Assembly: GCF_013201645.1 (NCBI RefSeq)
Contig: NZ_CP053842.1
Location: 310,001-374,000 of the forward strand
Length of the DNA stretch: 64,000 nucleotides
Reading direction: 5' to 3'
Source: Campylobacter corcagiensis
GTDB lineage: Bacteria > Campylobacterota > Campylobacteria > Campylobacterales > Campylobacteraceae
Numbering within the stretch: the first letter of the stretch is position 1; each line of letters opens with the position of its first letter. This document shows, one piece after another, positions 44,379 to 62,637 of the stretch. The notes beneath the pieces were generated by a model. That model saw only the letters and a program-made list of their open reading frames with translations. It had not been told where the DNA came from and did no database searches. The position numbers and the translations under genes were made by a program.

Positions 44379-45578
44379 ATGGCTAAGGAAAAATTTACCA
44401 GAAGTAAGCCACACGTTAACATTGGTACTATTGGTCACGTTGACCATGGTAAGACAACTTTGACAGCTGCTATTTCAGCGGTTCTTTCAAGAAAAGGTCT
44501 AGCTGAGCTTAAAGATTATGATAATATCGATAATGCTCCAGAAGAAAAAGATAGAGGTATTACTATCGCTACTTCTCACATTGAGTACGAAACAGCTAAT
44601 AGACACTATGCTCACGTTGATTGTCCAGGGCACGCTGACTATGTTAAAAACATGATTACAGGTGCTGCTCAAATGGATGGTGCTATATTAGTTGTTAGTG
44701 CTGCTGATGGCCCAATGCCACAAACAAGAGAGCACATTCTACTATCACGCCAAGTTGGTGTTCCATATATCGTTGTTTTCCTAAACAAAGCAGATATGGT
44801 TGATGATGAAGAGCTTTTAGAGCTAGTTGAAATGGAAGTTAGAGAACTTCTAAATGAGTATGATTTTCCAGGTGATGATACTCCTATAACAGTTGGTTCT
44901 GCACTTCAAGCACTAGAAGAGGCAAAAGCTGGCACAGATGGTCCTTGGTCAGAGAAGATTATGGCTCTTATGGATACAGTTGATAGCTATATTCCAACTC
45001 CACAAAGAGATACAGATAAACCACTTCTAATGCCTATTGAAGACGTTTTCTCAATTTCAGGTCGTGGAACTGTTGTAACTGGTAGAATTGAAAAAGGTGT
45101 TGTAAAAGTAGGTGATACTATTGAAATCGTAGGTATCAAACCAACTCAAACAACAACAGTTACTGGTGTTGAGATGTTTAGAAAAGAAATGGATCAAGGT
45201 GAGGCAGGTGATAACTGCGGTATTCTTCTAAGAGGTACTAAAAAAGAGGATGTTGAAAGAGGTATGGTTTTATGTAAACCAGGCTCAATTACTCCACACT
45301 CTACATTTGAAGGTGAAGTATATATCCTAACAAAAGAAGAAGGTGGTAGACATACACCATTTTTCAACAACTATAGACCACAATTTTATGTAAGAACAAC
45401 AGATGTTACTGGCTCAATCACGCTTCCTGAAGGAACTGAAATGGTTATGCCAGGTGATAATATTAAAATCACAGTTGAGCTTATTCACCCAATCGCTCTT
45501 GAGCAAGGTACAAGATTTGCTATCCGTGAAGGTGGTAAAACTGTAGGTTCAGGTGTTGTGTCTAAGGTTATAAAATAA
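44379..45578 (+). CDS. tuf: Elongation factor Tu
   Basis: Brings aminoacyl-tRNA to the ribosome. 399 residues from the ATG at 44379, which follows GGAGGA; the ATG 12 bases earlier overlaps that ribosome site and is rejected. The G motifs are [18 protein letters not shown] and NKADM, and the C-terminus is VVSKVIK. As in other Campylobacter the single tuf lies in a tRNA-tuf-rpmG-secE-nusG array instead of the str operon with fusA. Confidence 0.98.
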   Translation: MAKEKFTRSKPHVNIGTIGHVDHGKTTLTAAISAVLSRKGLAELKDYDNIDNAPEEKDRGITIATSHIEYETANRHYAHVDCPGHADYVKNMITGAAQMDGAILVVSAADGPMPQTREHILLSRQVGVPYIVVFLNKADMVDDEELLELVEMEVRELLNEYDFPGDDTPITVGSALQALEEAKAGTDGPWSEKIMALMDTVDSYIPTPQRDTDKPLLMPIEDVFSISGRGTVVTGRIEKGVVKVGDTIEIVGIKPTQTTTVTGVEMFRKEMDQGEAGDNCGILLRGTKKEDVERGMVLCKPGSITPHSTFEGEVYILTKEEGGRHTPFFNNYRPQFYVRTTDVTGSITLPEGTEMVMPGDNIKITVELIHPIALEQGTRFAIREGGKTVGSGVVSKVIK

Positions 45579-45587
45579 TATATTTAT

Positions 45588-45603
45588 GGGGTGATTTCAC
45601 CCC
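45588..45603 (+). terminator. Weak terminator or attenuator after tuf
   Basis: Stem GGGGTG/CACCCC with a 4-base loop followed by AAATTTT. It may partly stop transcription before rpmG. Confidence 0.55.
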
Positions 45604-45621
45604 AAATTTTAAGGATTAATT

Positions 45622-45780
45622 ATGAGAATTAAAGTAGGTTTAAAATGTAGTGAGAGTGGTGATATCAACTATAGCACATATAAAAATAGTAAAAACACTA
45701 CTGAAAAGTTAGAGCTTAAAAAATACTGCCCAAGACTTAGAAAACATACTATTCATAAAGAAGTCAAGCTAAAAGGCTAA
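45622..45780 (+). CDS. rpmG: 50S ribosomal protein L33
   Basis: 52 residues ([17 protein letters not shown] ... [18 protein letters not shown]). Only one Cys remains at each of the two positions where zinc-binding L33 has CxxC pairs, so this looks like a zinc-independent form. AAGGA precedes the ATG. It lies between tuf and tRNA-Trp, the conserved tuf-rpmG-secE order. Confidence 0.92.
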   Translation: MRIKVGLKCSESGDINYSTYKNSKNTTEKLELKKYCPRLRKHTIHKEVKLKG

Positions 45781-45785
45781 ATTTT

Positions 45786-45861
45786 AGGGCAATAGCTCCA
45801 ATGGTAGAGCGCCGGATTCCAAATCCGATTGTTGGGGGTTCGAGTCCCTCTTGCCCTGCCA
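45786..45861 (+). tRNA. tRNA-Trp(CCA)
   Basis: Acceptor AGGGCAA pairs with TTGCCCT; anticodon CCA in TTCCAAA; discriminator G and encoded CCA. It starts 5 bases after the rpmG stop. Confidence 0.95.
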
Positions 45862-45875
45862 CTAAAGGTTAGAAT

Positions 45876-46055
45876 ATGAACAAATTAAAAGAGTATATAT
45901 CAGATTCAAAAATAGAGCTTAATAAGGTTATATTTCCAACTGCAGATGAGATTAGAAAAGCTTTTATAGCAGTTGTTATTGTTGTTACTGTTGTGGCACT
46001 TTTCTTAGCTTTAGTTGATGTGATTATGTCTTCTACATTATCATCAATCATATAA
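45876..46055 (+). CDS. secE: Protein translocase subunit SecE
   Basis: A 59-residue, single-helix SecE: an amphipathic N-terminus with KVIFPTADEIRKAF, the conserved Pro-containing cytoplasmic stretch, and one membrane helix (FIAVVIVVTVVALFLALVDV). It clamps SecY in the translocon. It lies 14 bases after tRNA-Trp and 8 bases before nusG. Confidence 0.92.
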   Translation: MNKLKEYISDSKIELNKVIFPTADEIRKAFIAVVIVVTVVALFLALVDVIMSSTLSSII

Positions 46056-46063
46056 GGTATTGT

Positions 46064-46594
46064 ATGGCACATAAATGGTATGCAATTCAGACTTATGCTG
46101 GTTCAGAGATGAGTGTAAAGGTTGCTATTGAAAATTTAGCACAAAGTCAAGGTTTAGAGGATAAAATCGATCAAGTTATAGTTCCAACAGAAGATGTCAT
46201 AGAGATAAAAAATGGTAAGCAAACTATAAAAGAAAGAAGCCTTTATCCTGGATATTGCTTTGCAAACCTTGATCTTGATACGGCTCTTTGGCATAAAATT
46301 CAAAGACTGCCTAAAGTAAGTAGATTTATTGGTGAATCTAAAAAGCCAAGTCCACTTAGAGAAGCTGATGTTGAGCTTATTTTAGAAAAGGTTAATAAAA
46401 GAGAGGCTCCAAAACCTAAAATTTCATTTGAAGAGGGTGAAGTTGTTAGAGTTATTGATGGTCCTTTTGCAAATTTTAATGGTACAGTTGAAGAGTATGA
46501 TATGATACATGGAAAACTAAGATTAAATGTCTCTATTTTTGGTAGAAGTACCCCTGTTGAAATTTTGTATTCACAAGTTGAAAAAATCGTTTAA
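46064..46594 (+). CDS. nusG: Transcription termination/antitermination protein NusG
   Basis: 176 residues. The NGN domain opens with HKWYAIQTYAGSEMSVK, and the C-terminal KOW domain has EEGEVVRVIDGPFANFNGTV. It links RNA polymerase with Rho and the ribosome. It sits between secE and rplK, as almost everywhere. Confidence 0.96.
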   Translation: MAHKWYAIQTYAGSEMSVKVAIENLAQSQGLEDKIDQVIVPTEDVIEIKNGKQTIKERSLYPGYCFANLDLDTALWHKIQRLPKVSRFIGESKKPSPLREADVELILEKVNKREAPKPKISFEEGEVVRVIDGPFANFNGTVEEYDMIHGKLRLNVSIFGRSTPVEILYSQVEKIV

Positions 46595-46605
46595 GGAGAT
46601 AGTTT

Positions 46606-47031
46606 ATGGCTAAAAAAGTTACAGGTCAAATTAAATTACAAATAGCTGCTGCAAAAGCAAATCCAAGCCCTCCTGTTGGTCCAGCACTTGGTCAACAAGG
46701 TGTTAATATTATGGAATTTTGTAAAGCATTTAATGAAAAAACTAAAGACATGGCAGGTTTTAATATCCCTGTTGTTATTACAGTTTATGCTGATAAAAGT
46801 TTTACATTTGTGACAAAACAACCGCCAGCTACAGATTTGATTAAAAAAGCTGCTGGAATAAATAAAGGTTCAGATAATCCTTTAAAGAATAAAGTCGCTA
46901 AACTTACTAAAGCTCAAGTTTTAGAGATAGTTGATAAAAAAATTGCTGATATGAATACTAAAGACAAAGAGCAGGCTGCTAAGATTATAGCAGGATCAGC
47001 TAGATCCATGGGTATTACAGTAGTTGACTAA
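46606..47031 (+). CDS. rplK: 50S ribosomal protein L11
   Basis: 141 residues with [20 protein letters not shown] and the C-terminal rRNA-binding domain ([15 protein letters not shown]). Part of the GTPase-associated centre. GGAGA precedes the ATG. Confidence 0.97.
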   Translation: MAKKVTGQIKLQIAAAKANPSPPVGPALGQQGVNIMEFCKAFNEKTKDMAGFNIPVVITVYADKSFTFVTKQPPATDLIKKAAGINKGSDNPLKNKVAKLTKAQVLEIVDKKIADMNTKDKEQAAKIIAGSARSMGITVVD

Positions 47032-47083
47032 AAAACCCTCACCACTGGGTTAAAAGTGGAAGCAAACTTATGCGGAGAAATTT

Positions 47084-47782
47084 ATGAAAAAAACTAAAAG
47101 ATTTGAAGAATTACTAAAAAAATTTGATAATACAAAAGTTCACTCATTAAAAGAGGGTGTTGATACAGTTAAAACTTTAGCATCTGCTAAATTTGATGAG
47201 ACAGTTGAGATCGCTTTAAAGTTAAATGTTGATCCTAGATATGCTGATCAAATGGTAAGAGGTTCAGTTGTCCTTCCTGCTGGTACAGGTAAAGTTGTAA
47301 GAGTTGCAGTTATTGCAAAAGATGCTAAGGCTGATGAGGCTAAAACAGCTGCTGCTGATATTGTTGGAGATGATGATCTAATAGAGCAAATTCAAGCAGG
47401 AAATATCAATTTTGATGTTTTAATAGCTACTCCTAATTTAATGGGCTTAGTGGGAAAAGTTGGTAGAATTCTTGGACCAAAAGGTCTTATGCCAAACCCA
47501 AAAACAGGTACTGTAACTATGGATATTAAACAAGCTGTTGAAAATGCAAAAGGCGGTCAAGTTAATTTTAGAGTTGATAAACAAGGCAATATCCATGCAG
47601 GAATTGGTAAAGTAAGCTTTACAAAAGAGCAACTTATGGACAACCTAAGCACTTTTATAAAAGCTATAAACAAGCATAAACCTGCATCTGCAAAAGGCAG
47701 ATATGTTAAAAATGCAACACTATCTTTAACAATGAGTCCTTCTGTATCACTAGATACGCAAGAAATTATTGATTTAAGATAA
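47084..47782 (+). CDS. rplA: 50S ribosomal protein L1
   Basis: 232 residues. The motif [20 protein letters not shown] and the [20 protein letters not shown] region define L1 of the L1 stalk. In other bacteria it can repress its own operon by binding the mRNA. A 52-base gap to rplK contains a small CCACT/AGTGG hairpin. Confidence 0.97.
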   Translation: MKKTKRFEELLKKFDNTKVHSLKEGVDTVKTLASAKFDETVEIALKLNVDPRYADQMVRGSVVLPAGTGKVVRVAVIAKDAKADEAKTAAADIVGDDDLIEQIQAGNINFDVLIATPNLMGLVGKVGRILGPKGLMPNPKTGTVTMDIKQAVENAKGGQVNFRVDKQGNIHAGIGKVSFTKEQLMDNLSTFIKAINKHKPASAKGRYVKNATLSLTMSPSVSLDTQEIIDLR

Positions 47783-47878
47783 TTAAAGAATTTTATCTTT
47801 GATTGGAGATAGTCGAGGCGAAAGCTTAATTGGGATTTTCCCTCTCTGCTTGAAATCACCGGTCGGAAAGGAGTAGAT
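47783..47878 (+). promoter_or_regulatory. L10 leader (rplJL mRNA autoregulatory region)
   Basis: The 96-base gap upstream of rplJ contains a GGCGAAAGCTTAAT segment and a downstream pairing-rich stretch (CCCTCTCTGC ... CACCGGTCGG) before GGAAAGGAG. Layout and sequence resemble the L10(L12)4-binding leader widespread in bacteria. I could not run a covariance model. Confidence 0.6.
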
Positions 47879-48358
47879 ATGACAAGAGAAGAAAAAGTAG
47901 CTTTAGTATCAAGCTTAACTGATGGCTTTAAAGAAGCTGATGGTGTTATTGTTAGTGAATTTAAGGGTCTAACTGTTTCTAAACTAGAAGAACTTAGAGC
48001 ATCTGCAAAAGATTTAGATGTAAAGGTTCAAGTTATTAAAAATACACTTGCTAACATTGCACTTAAAAATGCAGGTAAAGACGGTATAGAGCTAAAAGAT
48101 ACAAGTATTTTCATCTGGGGCGACCAACTAAATTCATCAAAAGTTGCAGCAAAATTTGCTGAGAAAAATGATAAATTTATCATCAAGGCTGCTCATATTG
48201 ATGGTGAAGTTTGTAGTACAGATAAGGTTATTGCGCTATCAAAACTTCCTGGAAGAGAAGAGCTTATTGCTATGCTTTTACAGGTTTGGAATGCACCGGT
48301 TCAAAATTTTACAATCGGCTTAAATGCGCTTAAAGAGAAAAAAGAACAATCAGCATAA
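47879..48358 (+). CDS. rplJ: 50S ribosomal protein L10
   Basis: 159 residues; the N-terminal rRNA-binding part has [20 protein letters not shown] and [15 protein letters not shown], and the C-terminal helix that carries L7/L12 follows [12 protein letters not shown]. It is the base of the ribosomal stalk. It is followed by rplL after 21 bases. Confidence 0.96.
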   Translation: MTREEKVALVSSLTDGFKEADGVIVSEFKGLTVSKLEELRASAKDLDVKVQVIKNTLANIALKNAGKDGIELKDTSIFIWGDQLNSSKVAAKFAEKNDKFIIKAAHIDGEVCSTDKVIALSKLPGREELIAMLLQVWNAPVQNFTIGLNALKEKKEQSA

Positions 48359-48379
48359 ATAAATTATAGGAGATAATAA

Positions 48380-48754
48380 ATGGCAATTACAAAAGAAGAT
48401 GTTTTAGAGTATATCTCTAATCTTACAGTTTTAGAGTTAAGTGAACTTGTAAAAGAGTTTGAAGAGAAATTTGGCGTAAGTGCAGCTCCAGTTATGGTAG
48501 CAGGTGCAGCTGGTGCAGGTGCGGTAGAAGCAGCAGATGAGAAAACTGAATTTGATCTTGTTTTAGTTGATGCAGGTGATAAGAAAATCAATGTTATTAA
48601 AGTTGTTAGAGCTCTTACAGGTCTTGGTCTTAAGGATGCAAAAGATGCAGTTGAGGGAACTCCAACAACACTTAAAGAAGGCATTAGCAAAGAAGATGCC
48701 GAAGCAGCTAAGAAAGAGCTTGAAGAAGCTGGAGCTAAAGTCGAGCTTAAATAG
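48380..48754 (+). CDS. rplL: 50S ribosomal protein L7/L12
   Basis: 124 residues: N-terminal dimer domain ([18 protein letters not shown]), an Ala/Gly hinge, and the C-terminal domain [20 protein letters not shown] that recruits translation GTPases. GGAGA precedes the ATG. Confidence 0.97.
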   Translation: MAITKEDVLEYISNLTVLELSELVKEFEEKFGVSAAPVMVAGAAGAGAVEAADEKTEFDLVLVDAGDKKINVIKVVRALTGLGLKDAKDAVEGTPTTLKEGISKEDAEAAKKELEEAGAKVELK

Positions 48755-48774
48755 TTTGATTATAAAACTTAAAG

Positions 48775-48795
48775 GAGAGTCTAAATTTGACTCTC
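48775..48795 (+). terminator. Attenuator-like hairpin between rplL and rpoB
   Basis: Stem GAGAGTC/GACTCTC with a 7-base loop lies in the 101-base gap. An rplL-rpoB attenuator that lowers polymerase expression relative to ribosomal proteins is known in E. coli. The function here is inferred. Confidence 0.55.
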
Positions 48796-48855
48796 TAAAT
48801 TTTGTGTGTTTATCACACCAACCTACTTTCAAAAATTTTGCCACGAGGTAGATAG

Positions 48856-57499
<8,644 letters not shown>

Positions 57500-57501
57500 A
57501 T

Positions 57502-57523
57502 TTAGGGGGAATTTACCCCCTAA
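57502..57523 (+). terminator. Hairpin after rpoC
   Basis: Perfect 8-bp stem TTAGGGGG/CCCCCTAA, 6-base loop. It lacks a strong T-run but lies at the operon end. Confidence 0.65.
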
Positions 57524-57571
57524 CTTATAAATTTATACATCAATGTTTTAAATATATTATAAGGATAAGAT

Positions 57572-57970
57572 ATGTCAAAATACATCCATTACCCAAATTT
57601 AGGACTTTTATTTTTAAGAATTTTTTTAGGTGTAAATGTTTTAATGCACGGAATTTCTAAAATTACAGGTGGAATTAGTGGTGTTAAAGGTATGCTAGCA
57701 GCAAAAGGAATTCCTGAGTTTATCGGATATGGTGTTTATGTTGGAGAAGTGGCAGCACCAGTTATGATAATTTTAGGAATTTTTACTAGACTTGGCTCTT
57801 TGATCCTTCTAGGAACTTGTGCGGTGATACTTTATGTTGCTCATGCTGATAAGCTTTTTAGTATTACTTCTTATGGTGGCTTAGCTCCTGAGATAGTATA
57901 TTTATATATAGGCTCAGCGATATGTTTGCTGCTAAATGGTGGTGGAAAATTTGTTGTAAGAGCTGATTAA
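57572..57970 (+). CDS. DoxX family membrane protein
   Basis: 132 residues with four membrane helices. DoxX signatures are LGLLFLRIFLGVNVLMHGISK, GYGVYVGEVAAPVMIILGIF and LYIGSAICLLLNGGGKF. DoxX proteins are linked to redox or sulfur metabolism, but functions vary and are mostly unproven. AAGGATAAG precedes the ATG. It stands alone between the rpoBC and str operons. Confidence 0.85.
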   Translation: MSKYIHYPNLGLLFLRIFLGVNVLMHGISKITGGISGVKGMLAAKGIPEFIGYGVYVGEVAAPVMIILGIFTRLGSLILLGTCAVILYVAHADKLFSITSYGGLAPEIVYLYIGSAICLLLNGGGKFVVRAD

Positions 57971-58154
57971 ATTTTAAAAATTTATCTTAATTTATAACAA
58001 TATTTTTAAATTTAAGCTCTATTTGTAAATATTACTTATAGAGCTGCTTTAAATTTAACAAAACTAAAATTGTATTACTTTAAAATTTAAAAGACTCAAA
58101 TCTCATTAATCTATAAAATTTCATGCATTAACAAAACTCTAAGCTAAACTTAGA

Positions 58155-58160
58155 TATAAT
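58155..58160 (+). promoter_or_regulatory. -10 box of the str operon (rpsL-rpsG-fusA)
   Basis: TATAAT lies 37 bases before the rpsL GTG. Confidence 0.7.
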
Positions 58161-58197
58161 TCAGTCTTTTTAATAAATTTAGTTGAAAGGAATTATT

Positions 58198-58572
58198 GTG
58201 CCTACAATAAATCAGTTAATTAGAAAAGAGCGCAAAAAAGTGATTTATAAATCAAAATCACCAGCTCTTAAGAATTGTCCGCAAAGACGCGGAGTTTGTA
58301 CTCGTGTGTATACAACTACACCTAAAAAACCAAACTCAGCTCTTAGAAAAGTTGCCAAAGTAAGGCTAACAAGTGGTATAGAAGTTATTAGCTATATCGG
58401 TGGTGAAGGTCATAACCTACAAGAACACAGCATTGTTTTAGTTCGTGGCGGTAGGGTTAAGGACTTACCAGGTGTTAAGTATCATATCGTTCGTGGAGCA
58501 CTTGATACAGCTGGCGTTGCAAAAAGAACTGTTTCAAGATCTAAATACGGTGCTAAACGCCCTAAGAAATAG
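58198..58572 (+). CDS. rpsL: 30S ribosomal protein S12
   Basis: 124 residues from a GTG at 58198 that follows GAAAGGA. A TTG 15 bases earlier is within that ribosome site and is rejected, since S12 begins M-P-T-I-N-Q. The streptomycin-site residues are wild-type: [13 protein letters not shown] (Lys43) and [12 protein letters not shown]12 takes part in decoding fidelity. Confidence 0.97.
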   Translation: MPTINQLIRKERKKVIYKSKSPALKNCPQRRGVCTRVYTTTPKKPNSALRKVAKVRLTSGIEVISYIGGEGHNLQEHSIVLVRGGRVKDLPGVKYHIVRGALDTAGVAKRTVSRSKYGAKRPKK

Positions 58573-58588
58573 TCTGGCTATACAGACT
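58571..58588 (+). repeat. Short hairpin between rpsL and rpsG
   Basis: AGTCTG (58571-58576) pairs with CAGACT (58583-58588), directly after the rpsL stop. The next bases form a weaker dyad with TAGTTTAG. It may act as mRNA-processing or regulatory structure. Confidence 0.4.
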
Positions 58589-58635
58589 AAACTCGCTAGA
58601 TTTAGTTTAGTTTGAGTAAAATTTAATAAATTTGA

Positions 58636-59115
<480 letters not shown>

Positions 59116-59128
59116 AAAGGAGAAAAAA

Positions 59129-61204
59129 ATGGCTAGAAAAACACCTTTACATATGGTTAGAAACATCGGTATTGCAGCTCACATTGATGCTGGTAAAACA
59201 ACTACAAGTGAGAGAATTCTTTTCTTTACAGGAATTAGCCATAAAATCGGTGAAACTCACGAAGGAACTGCAACAATGGACTGGATGGAGCAAGAAAAAG
59301 AAAGAGGTATTACTATTACCTCTGCTGCAACAACTTGCTTTTGGAAAGATCACCAAATCAACCTTATAGACACCCCAGGCCACGTTGACTTTACTATTGA
59401 AGTTGAGCGTTCTATGCGTGTTTTAGATGGTGCTGTTGCAGTATTTTGTTCGGTTGGTGGAGTTCAGCCACAGTCTGAGACAGTATGGAGACAAGCAAAT
59501 AAATACCATGTTCCAAGAATTGTTTTTGTTAACAAAATGGACAGAGTTGGTGCAAATTTTTATAGTGTTGAAGCTCAAATAAAAGACAGATTAAAAGCAA
59601 ACCCAGTTCCACTTCAAATTCCAATAGGTGCTGAGGATAATTTCAAAGGCGTTGTTGATTTGGTAACAATGAAAGCATTTGTTTGGGAAGATGAAAAAAC
59701 TCCAACTGACTATGTTGTTAAAGATATTCCTGCTGAATTAGTAGACAAAGCTAAAGAGTATCGTGAAAAAATGGTAGAAGCAGTTGCAGAGCAAGATGAT
59801 ACTTTGATGGAAAAATATTTTGGTGGTGAAGAGCTAAGTGTTGATGAGATAAAAGAGGGTATCAAAAAAGGTTGTTTAGGTCTTAAAATAATTCCAATGC
59901 TATGTGGAACTGCTTTTAAAAATAAAGGCGTTCAACCCCTACTTGATGCCGTAGTTGATTATTTACCAGCTCCAGATGAAGTTCCTGATATAAAAGGTGA
60001 GTATGAAGATGGAACTGAAGTTAAAGTTGAATCAACAGATGATGGCGAATTTGCAGCACTAGCATTTAAAATTATGACTGACCCTTTTGTTGGACAGTTA
60101 ACTTTTGTTAGAGTTTACCGTGGAATTTTAGAAAGTGGTAGTTATGTTTATAACACCGTAAAAGGTAAAAAAGAAAGAATCGGTAGAATCTTAAGAATGC
60201 ACTCAAATAAAAGAGAGGACATTAAAGAACTTTATGCCGGTGAAATCGGTGCTGTAGTTGGTTTAAAAGATACTTTAACAGGTGATACTTTAGCAAGTGA
60301 AAAGGATCAAGTAATACTTGAGAGAATGGAATTTCCTGATCCAGTTATTAGTGTTGCAGTTGAACCAAAAACTAAAGCAGATCAAGAGAAAATGGGTATT
60401 GCGCTTCAAAAGCTAGCTCAAGAAGATCCAAGCTTTAGAGTTACAACTGATGAAGAGAGTGGTCAAACAATTATCTCAGGAATGGGTGAGCTCCACTTAG
60501 AAGTTATTGTTGATAGAATGCTTAGAGAATTTAAAGTTGATGCTGAGATTGGTAAACCTCAAGTTGCTTACCGTGAGACTATTAGACAAACTGTTGAACA
60601 AGAGTATAAATATGCTAAACAATCAGGCGGGCGTGGTCAGTATGGTCATGTATACTTGCGTTTAGAGCCACTTGAGCCGGGTACTGGATATGAGTTTATA
60701 AATGAGATTAAAGGTGGAGCTATTCCAAAAGAGTATATTCCAGCGGTTGACAAGGGTTGTCAAGAAGCAATGCAAGGTGGTGTTTTAGCTGGATATCCAG
60801 TTGAGGATGTTAGAGTTACTGTTTATGATGGTAGTTATCATGATGTTGACTCATCAGAGATGGCATTTAAATTAGCTGCTTCAATGGGCTTTAAAGAGGG
60901 TGCTAGAAAGGCTGGTGCAGTTATACTTGAGCCAATTATGAAAGTTGAAGTTGAAACTCCAGAGGATTACATGGGTGATGTTATTGGAGATATCAACAAA
61001 AGAAGAGGTCAGGTAAATAATATGGGTGACCGTGGTGGAAATAAGATAATTGATGCGTTTTGTCCACTTTCAGAGATGTTTGGTTACTCAACTGATCTTA
61101 GAAGCCAAACTCAAGGTCGAGCAACTTACTCTATGGAGTTTGATCACTATGATGAGGTTCCAAGAAATGTTGCTGATGAGATTATTAAACAAAGAAATGG
61201 CTAG
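59129..61204 (+). CDS. fusA: Elongation factor G
   Basis: 691 residues from the ATG at 59129 after AAGGAG; an upstream in-frame extension only reads through the rpsG end. G motifs are [21 protein letters not shown] and NKMDR; later domains include [19 protein letters not shown] and the C-terminal [15 protein letters not shown]. It catalyses translocation. Last gene of the str operon, which lacks tuf. Confidence 0.98.
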   Translation: MARKTPLHMVRNIGIAAHIDAGKTTTSERILFFTGISHKIGETHEGTATMDWMEQEKERGITITSAATTCFWKDHQINLIDTPGHVDFTIEVERSMRVLDGAVAVFCSVGGVQPQSETVWRQANKYHVPRIVFVNKMDRVGANFYSVEAQIKDRLKANPVPLQIPIGAEDNFKGVVDLVTMKAFVWEDEKTPTDYVVKDIPAELVDKAKEYREKMVEAVAEQDDTLMEKYFGGEELSVDEIKEGIKKGCLGLKIIPMLCGTAFKNKGVQPLLDAVVDYLPAPDEVPDIKGEYEDGTEVKVESTDDGEFAALAFKIMTDPFVGQLTFVRVYRGILESGSYVYNTVKGKKERIGRILRMHSNKREDIKELYAGEIGAVVGLKDTLTGDTLASEKDQVILERMEFPDPVISVAVEPKTKADQEKMGIALQKLAQEDPSFRVTTDEESGQTIISGMGELHLEVIVDRMLREFKVDAEIGKPQVAYRETIRQTVEQEYKYAKQSGGRGQYGHVYLRLEPLEPGTGYEFINEIKGGAIPKEYIPAVDKGCQEAMQGGVLAGYPVEDVRVTVYDGSYHDVDSSEMAFKLAASMGFKEGARKAGAVILEPIMKVEVETPEDYMGDVIGDINKRRGQVNNMGDRGGNKIIDAFCPLSEMFGYSTDLRSQTQGRATYSMEFDHYDEVPRNVADEIIKQRNG

Positions 61205-61232
61205 AATTTAAGGTGGAAATCCACCTTAAATT
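61205..61232 (+). terminator. Terminator after fusA
   Basis: Perfect 12-bp stem AATTTAAGGTGG/CCACCTTAAATT with an AAAT loop, directly after the stop. Confidence 0.8.
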
Positions 61233-61756
61233 TAAAAATCATATTTTAAATTATTCCTTATTTATAATCACTTTAAGATCTTAAACTTTTTTATTAAATA
61301 TAACTCATATTTTAATAAAGCAAATAATATGAAAAATACCACTCTTGTACTGCTTTTATATCTATTTTTAGGTGTTGACTCTAAAATCAACACTAAATTT
61401 ATACAGCACTTAAAAGTATTGCTACTAGTGTAAGCAATAACTTAGATGTTTTTAGAAATCTCATGTAAGAAACTTAAGATATAAATATATAAATAAATAG
61501 TTAATTTGGAATTGCTATAGTAATATAGGTACTCTATAAAATTATTTTTAATGTAAGAGGGGCAATTATTGATAAATGTCAATTTTAAAGCAAAACTACT
61601 TTTAATTTATTTGAAAATAATATGATAAACTCAAATATTTAAGAATAAAAACTAATATTATAAGATAAGTGATGGTATTTTCATATAAAATAAGCTAAAT
61701 AATTCAACTTCTTTACTAAATTCTAAAATTTCAATAAATTTTAATTTCAAAAACGA
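61233..61756. other. AT-rich intergenic stretch, no secure gene
   Basis: Only one candidate is worth noting. An ATG at 61329 opens a 34-residue frame to 61433 with a hydrophobic start (MKNTTLVLLLYLFLGV). Next, in another frame, is a short protein-like end (IATSVSNNLDVFRNLM). This could be the frameshifted remains of one exported or membrane protein. Evidence is weak. Confidence 0.35.
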
Positions 61757-61762
61757 TATAAT
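61757..61762 (+). promoter_or_regulatory. -10 box of tRNA-Arg
   Basis: TATAAT ends 12 bases before the tRNA-Arg 5' end. Confidence 0.7.
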
Positions 61763-61774
61763 TACAGGTTTAAA

Positions 61775-61851
61775 GTCCTCATAGCTCAGCAGGATAGAGC
61801 GCAAAATTCCTAATTTTGAGGCCAGAGGTTCGAATCCTCTTGGGGACGCCA
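61775..61851 (+). tRNA. tRNA-Arg(CCT)
   Basis: Acceptor GTCCTCA pairs with TGGGGAC; the CAAAA/TTTTG stem closes the TTCCTAA loop with anticodon CCT; discriminator G, encoded CCA. Confidence 0.93.
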
Positions 61852-61949
61852 CTTGAAGTGGCTATGTTTGCTTCTAAATTTTTAAGTTTTAAACTTTAAA
61901 ATTTAGTTCTAAATTTAGATATTTTAGCTATATTTAAGCAAACAATAAG

Positions 61950-61955
61950 TATAAT
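61950..61955 (+). promoter_or_regulatory. -10 box of tRNA-Met
   Basis: TATAAT ends 20 bases before the tRNA 5' end. Confidence 0.65.
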
Positions 61956-61975
61956 TACATCTTTAATTCACAAGT

Positions 61976-62052
61976 GGGTTCATAGCTCAGTTGGTTAGAG
62001 CATCCGGCTCATAACCGGATGGTCCTAGGTTCGAGTCCTAGTGAACCCACCA
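61976..62052 (+). tRNA. tRNA with CAT anticodon (elongator Met, or lysidine-type Ile)
   Basis: Acceptor GGGTTCA pairs with TGAACCC; anticodon CAT in CTCATAA; encoded CCA. The paired first acceptor position excludes initiator tRNA. Elongator Met is more likely, but tRNA-Ile2 (C34 modified to lysidine) cannot be excluded by eye. Confidence 0.9.
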
Positions 62053-62586
62053 CATACAATCCTTAAGACTCCAAATCAATCTTTTTTATATAAATCAACC
62101 CCTAAAAATAGGGATTTTAAGATTACTTTAAGCCAAATTGATTTGAAATAATGTGCATCAATATTATAAAAAAGAATACCTAAAAGGCTACCTAATCAGC
62201 TAGAAGTAAGTCTAACATTCGAGGTAAATTTTACTGATAAATAAAAAAGCGTTATTGATGAAAAGATTATATTTGTAAGAGGCAAAAGTTCTAAATTTAC
62301 CATTATATACAATAAATTATAATGTAAAAATATAATTAAAGAAGTTAAAGGCTGCTAAAGCTACTTTAATACTTGATTATAATAATTTTTATGCGTTTAA
62401 TGATGTTGGGCATAATCTAGGCAAAGCTAATAATTGATATTTGAAAAAATAGATAATTTAACTTAGATAAAAACAGTTACAAGTTTAAACTCAAAATTTT
62501 AAAATTTGATATGATTAAAAATAAGCAAATTCTGATATATAAAATAAGTGTAAATAGTGTTGCTGTTAAATTCTAAATAAACATAA
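62053..62586. other. AT-rich intergenic stretch with a possible gene remnant
   Basis: No ribosome-site-led gene is seen. One short protein-like piece, LILDYNNFYAFNDVGHNLGK, reads in the plus strand near 62370-62437 between stops and could be the end of a lost gene. A 9-base inverted repeat (CAAATCAAT) occurs near the beginning. Confidence 0.35.
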
Positions 62587-62620
62587 AAGGATTTCTCTAA
62601 AATTTATTAGAGAAATCCTT
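62587..62620 (-). terminator. Terminator of bamA
   Basis: Perfect 14-bp stem AAGGATTTCTCTAA with its complement, 6-base loop, followed on the minus strand by a T-rich run. Confidence 0.85.
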
Positions 62621-62637
62621 AATATAACTAAGCAAAA

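Noticed and set aside
47042-47059. CCACT/AGTGG hairpin between rplK and rplA as an L1 operator
   Set aside because: Short stem without the features of the known L1 site, which usually lies upstream of rplK.
61658-61852. 64-residue minus-strand frame beginning MASPRGFEPLASKL
   Set aside because: It is antisense to tRNA-Arg; this peptide is a familiar artefact of translated tRNA genes.
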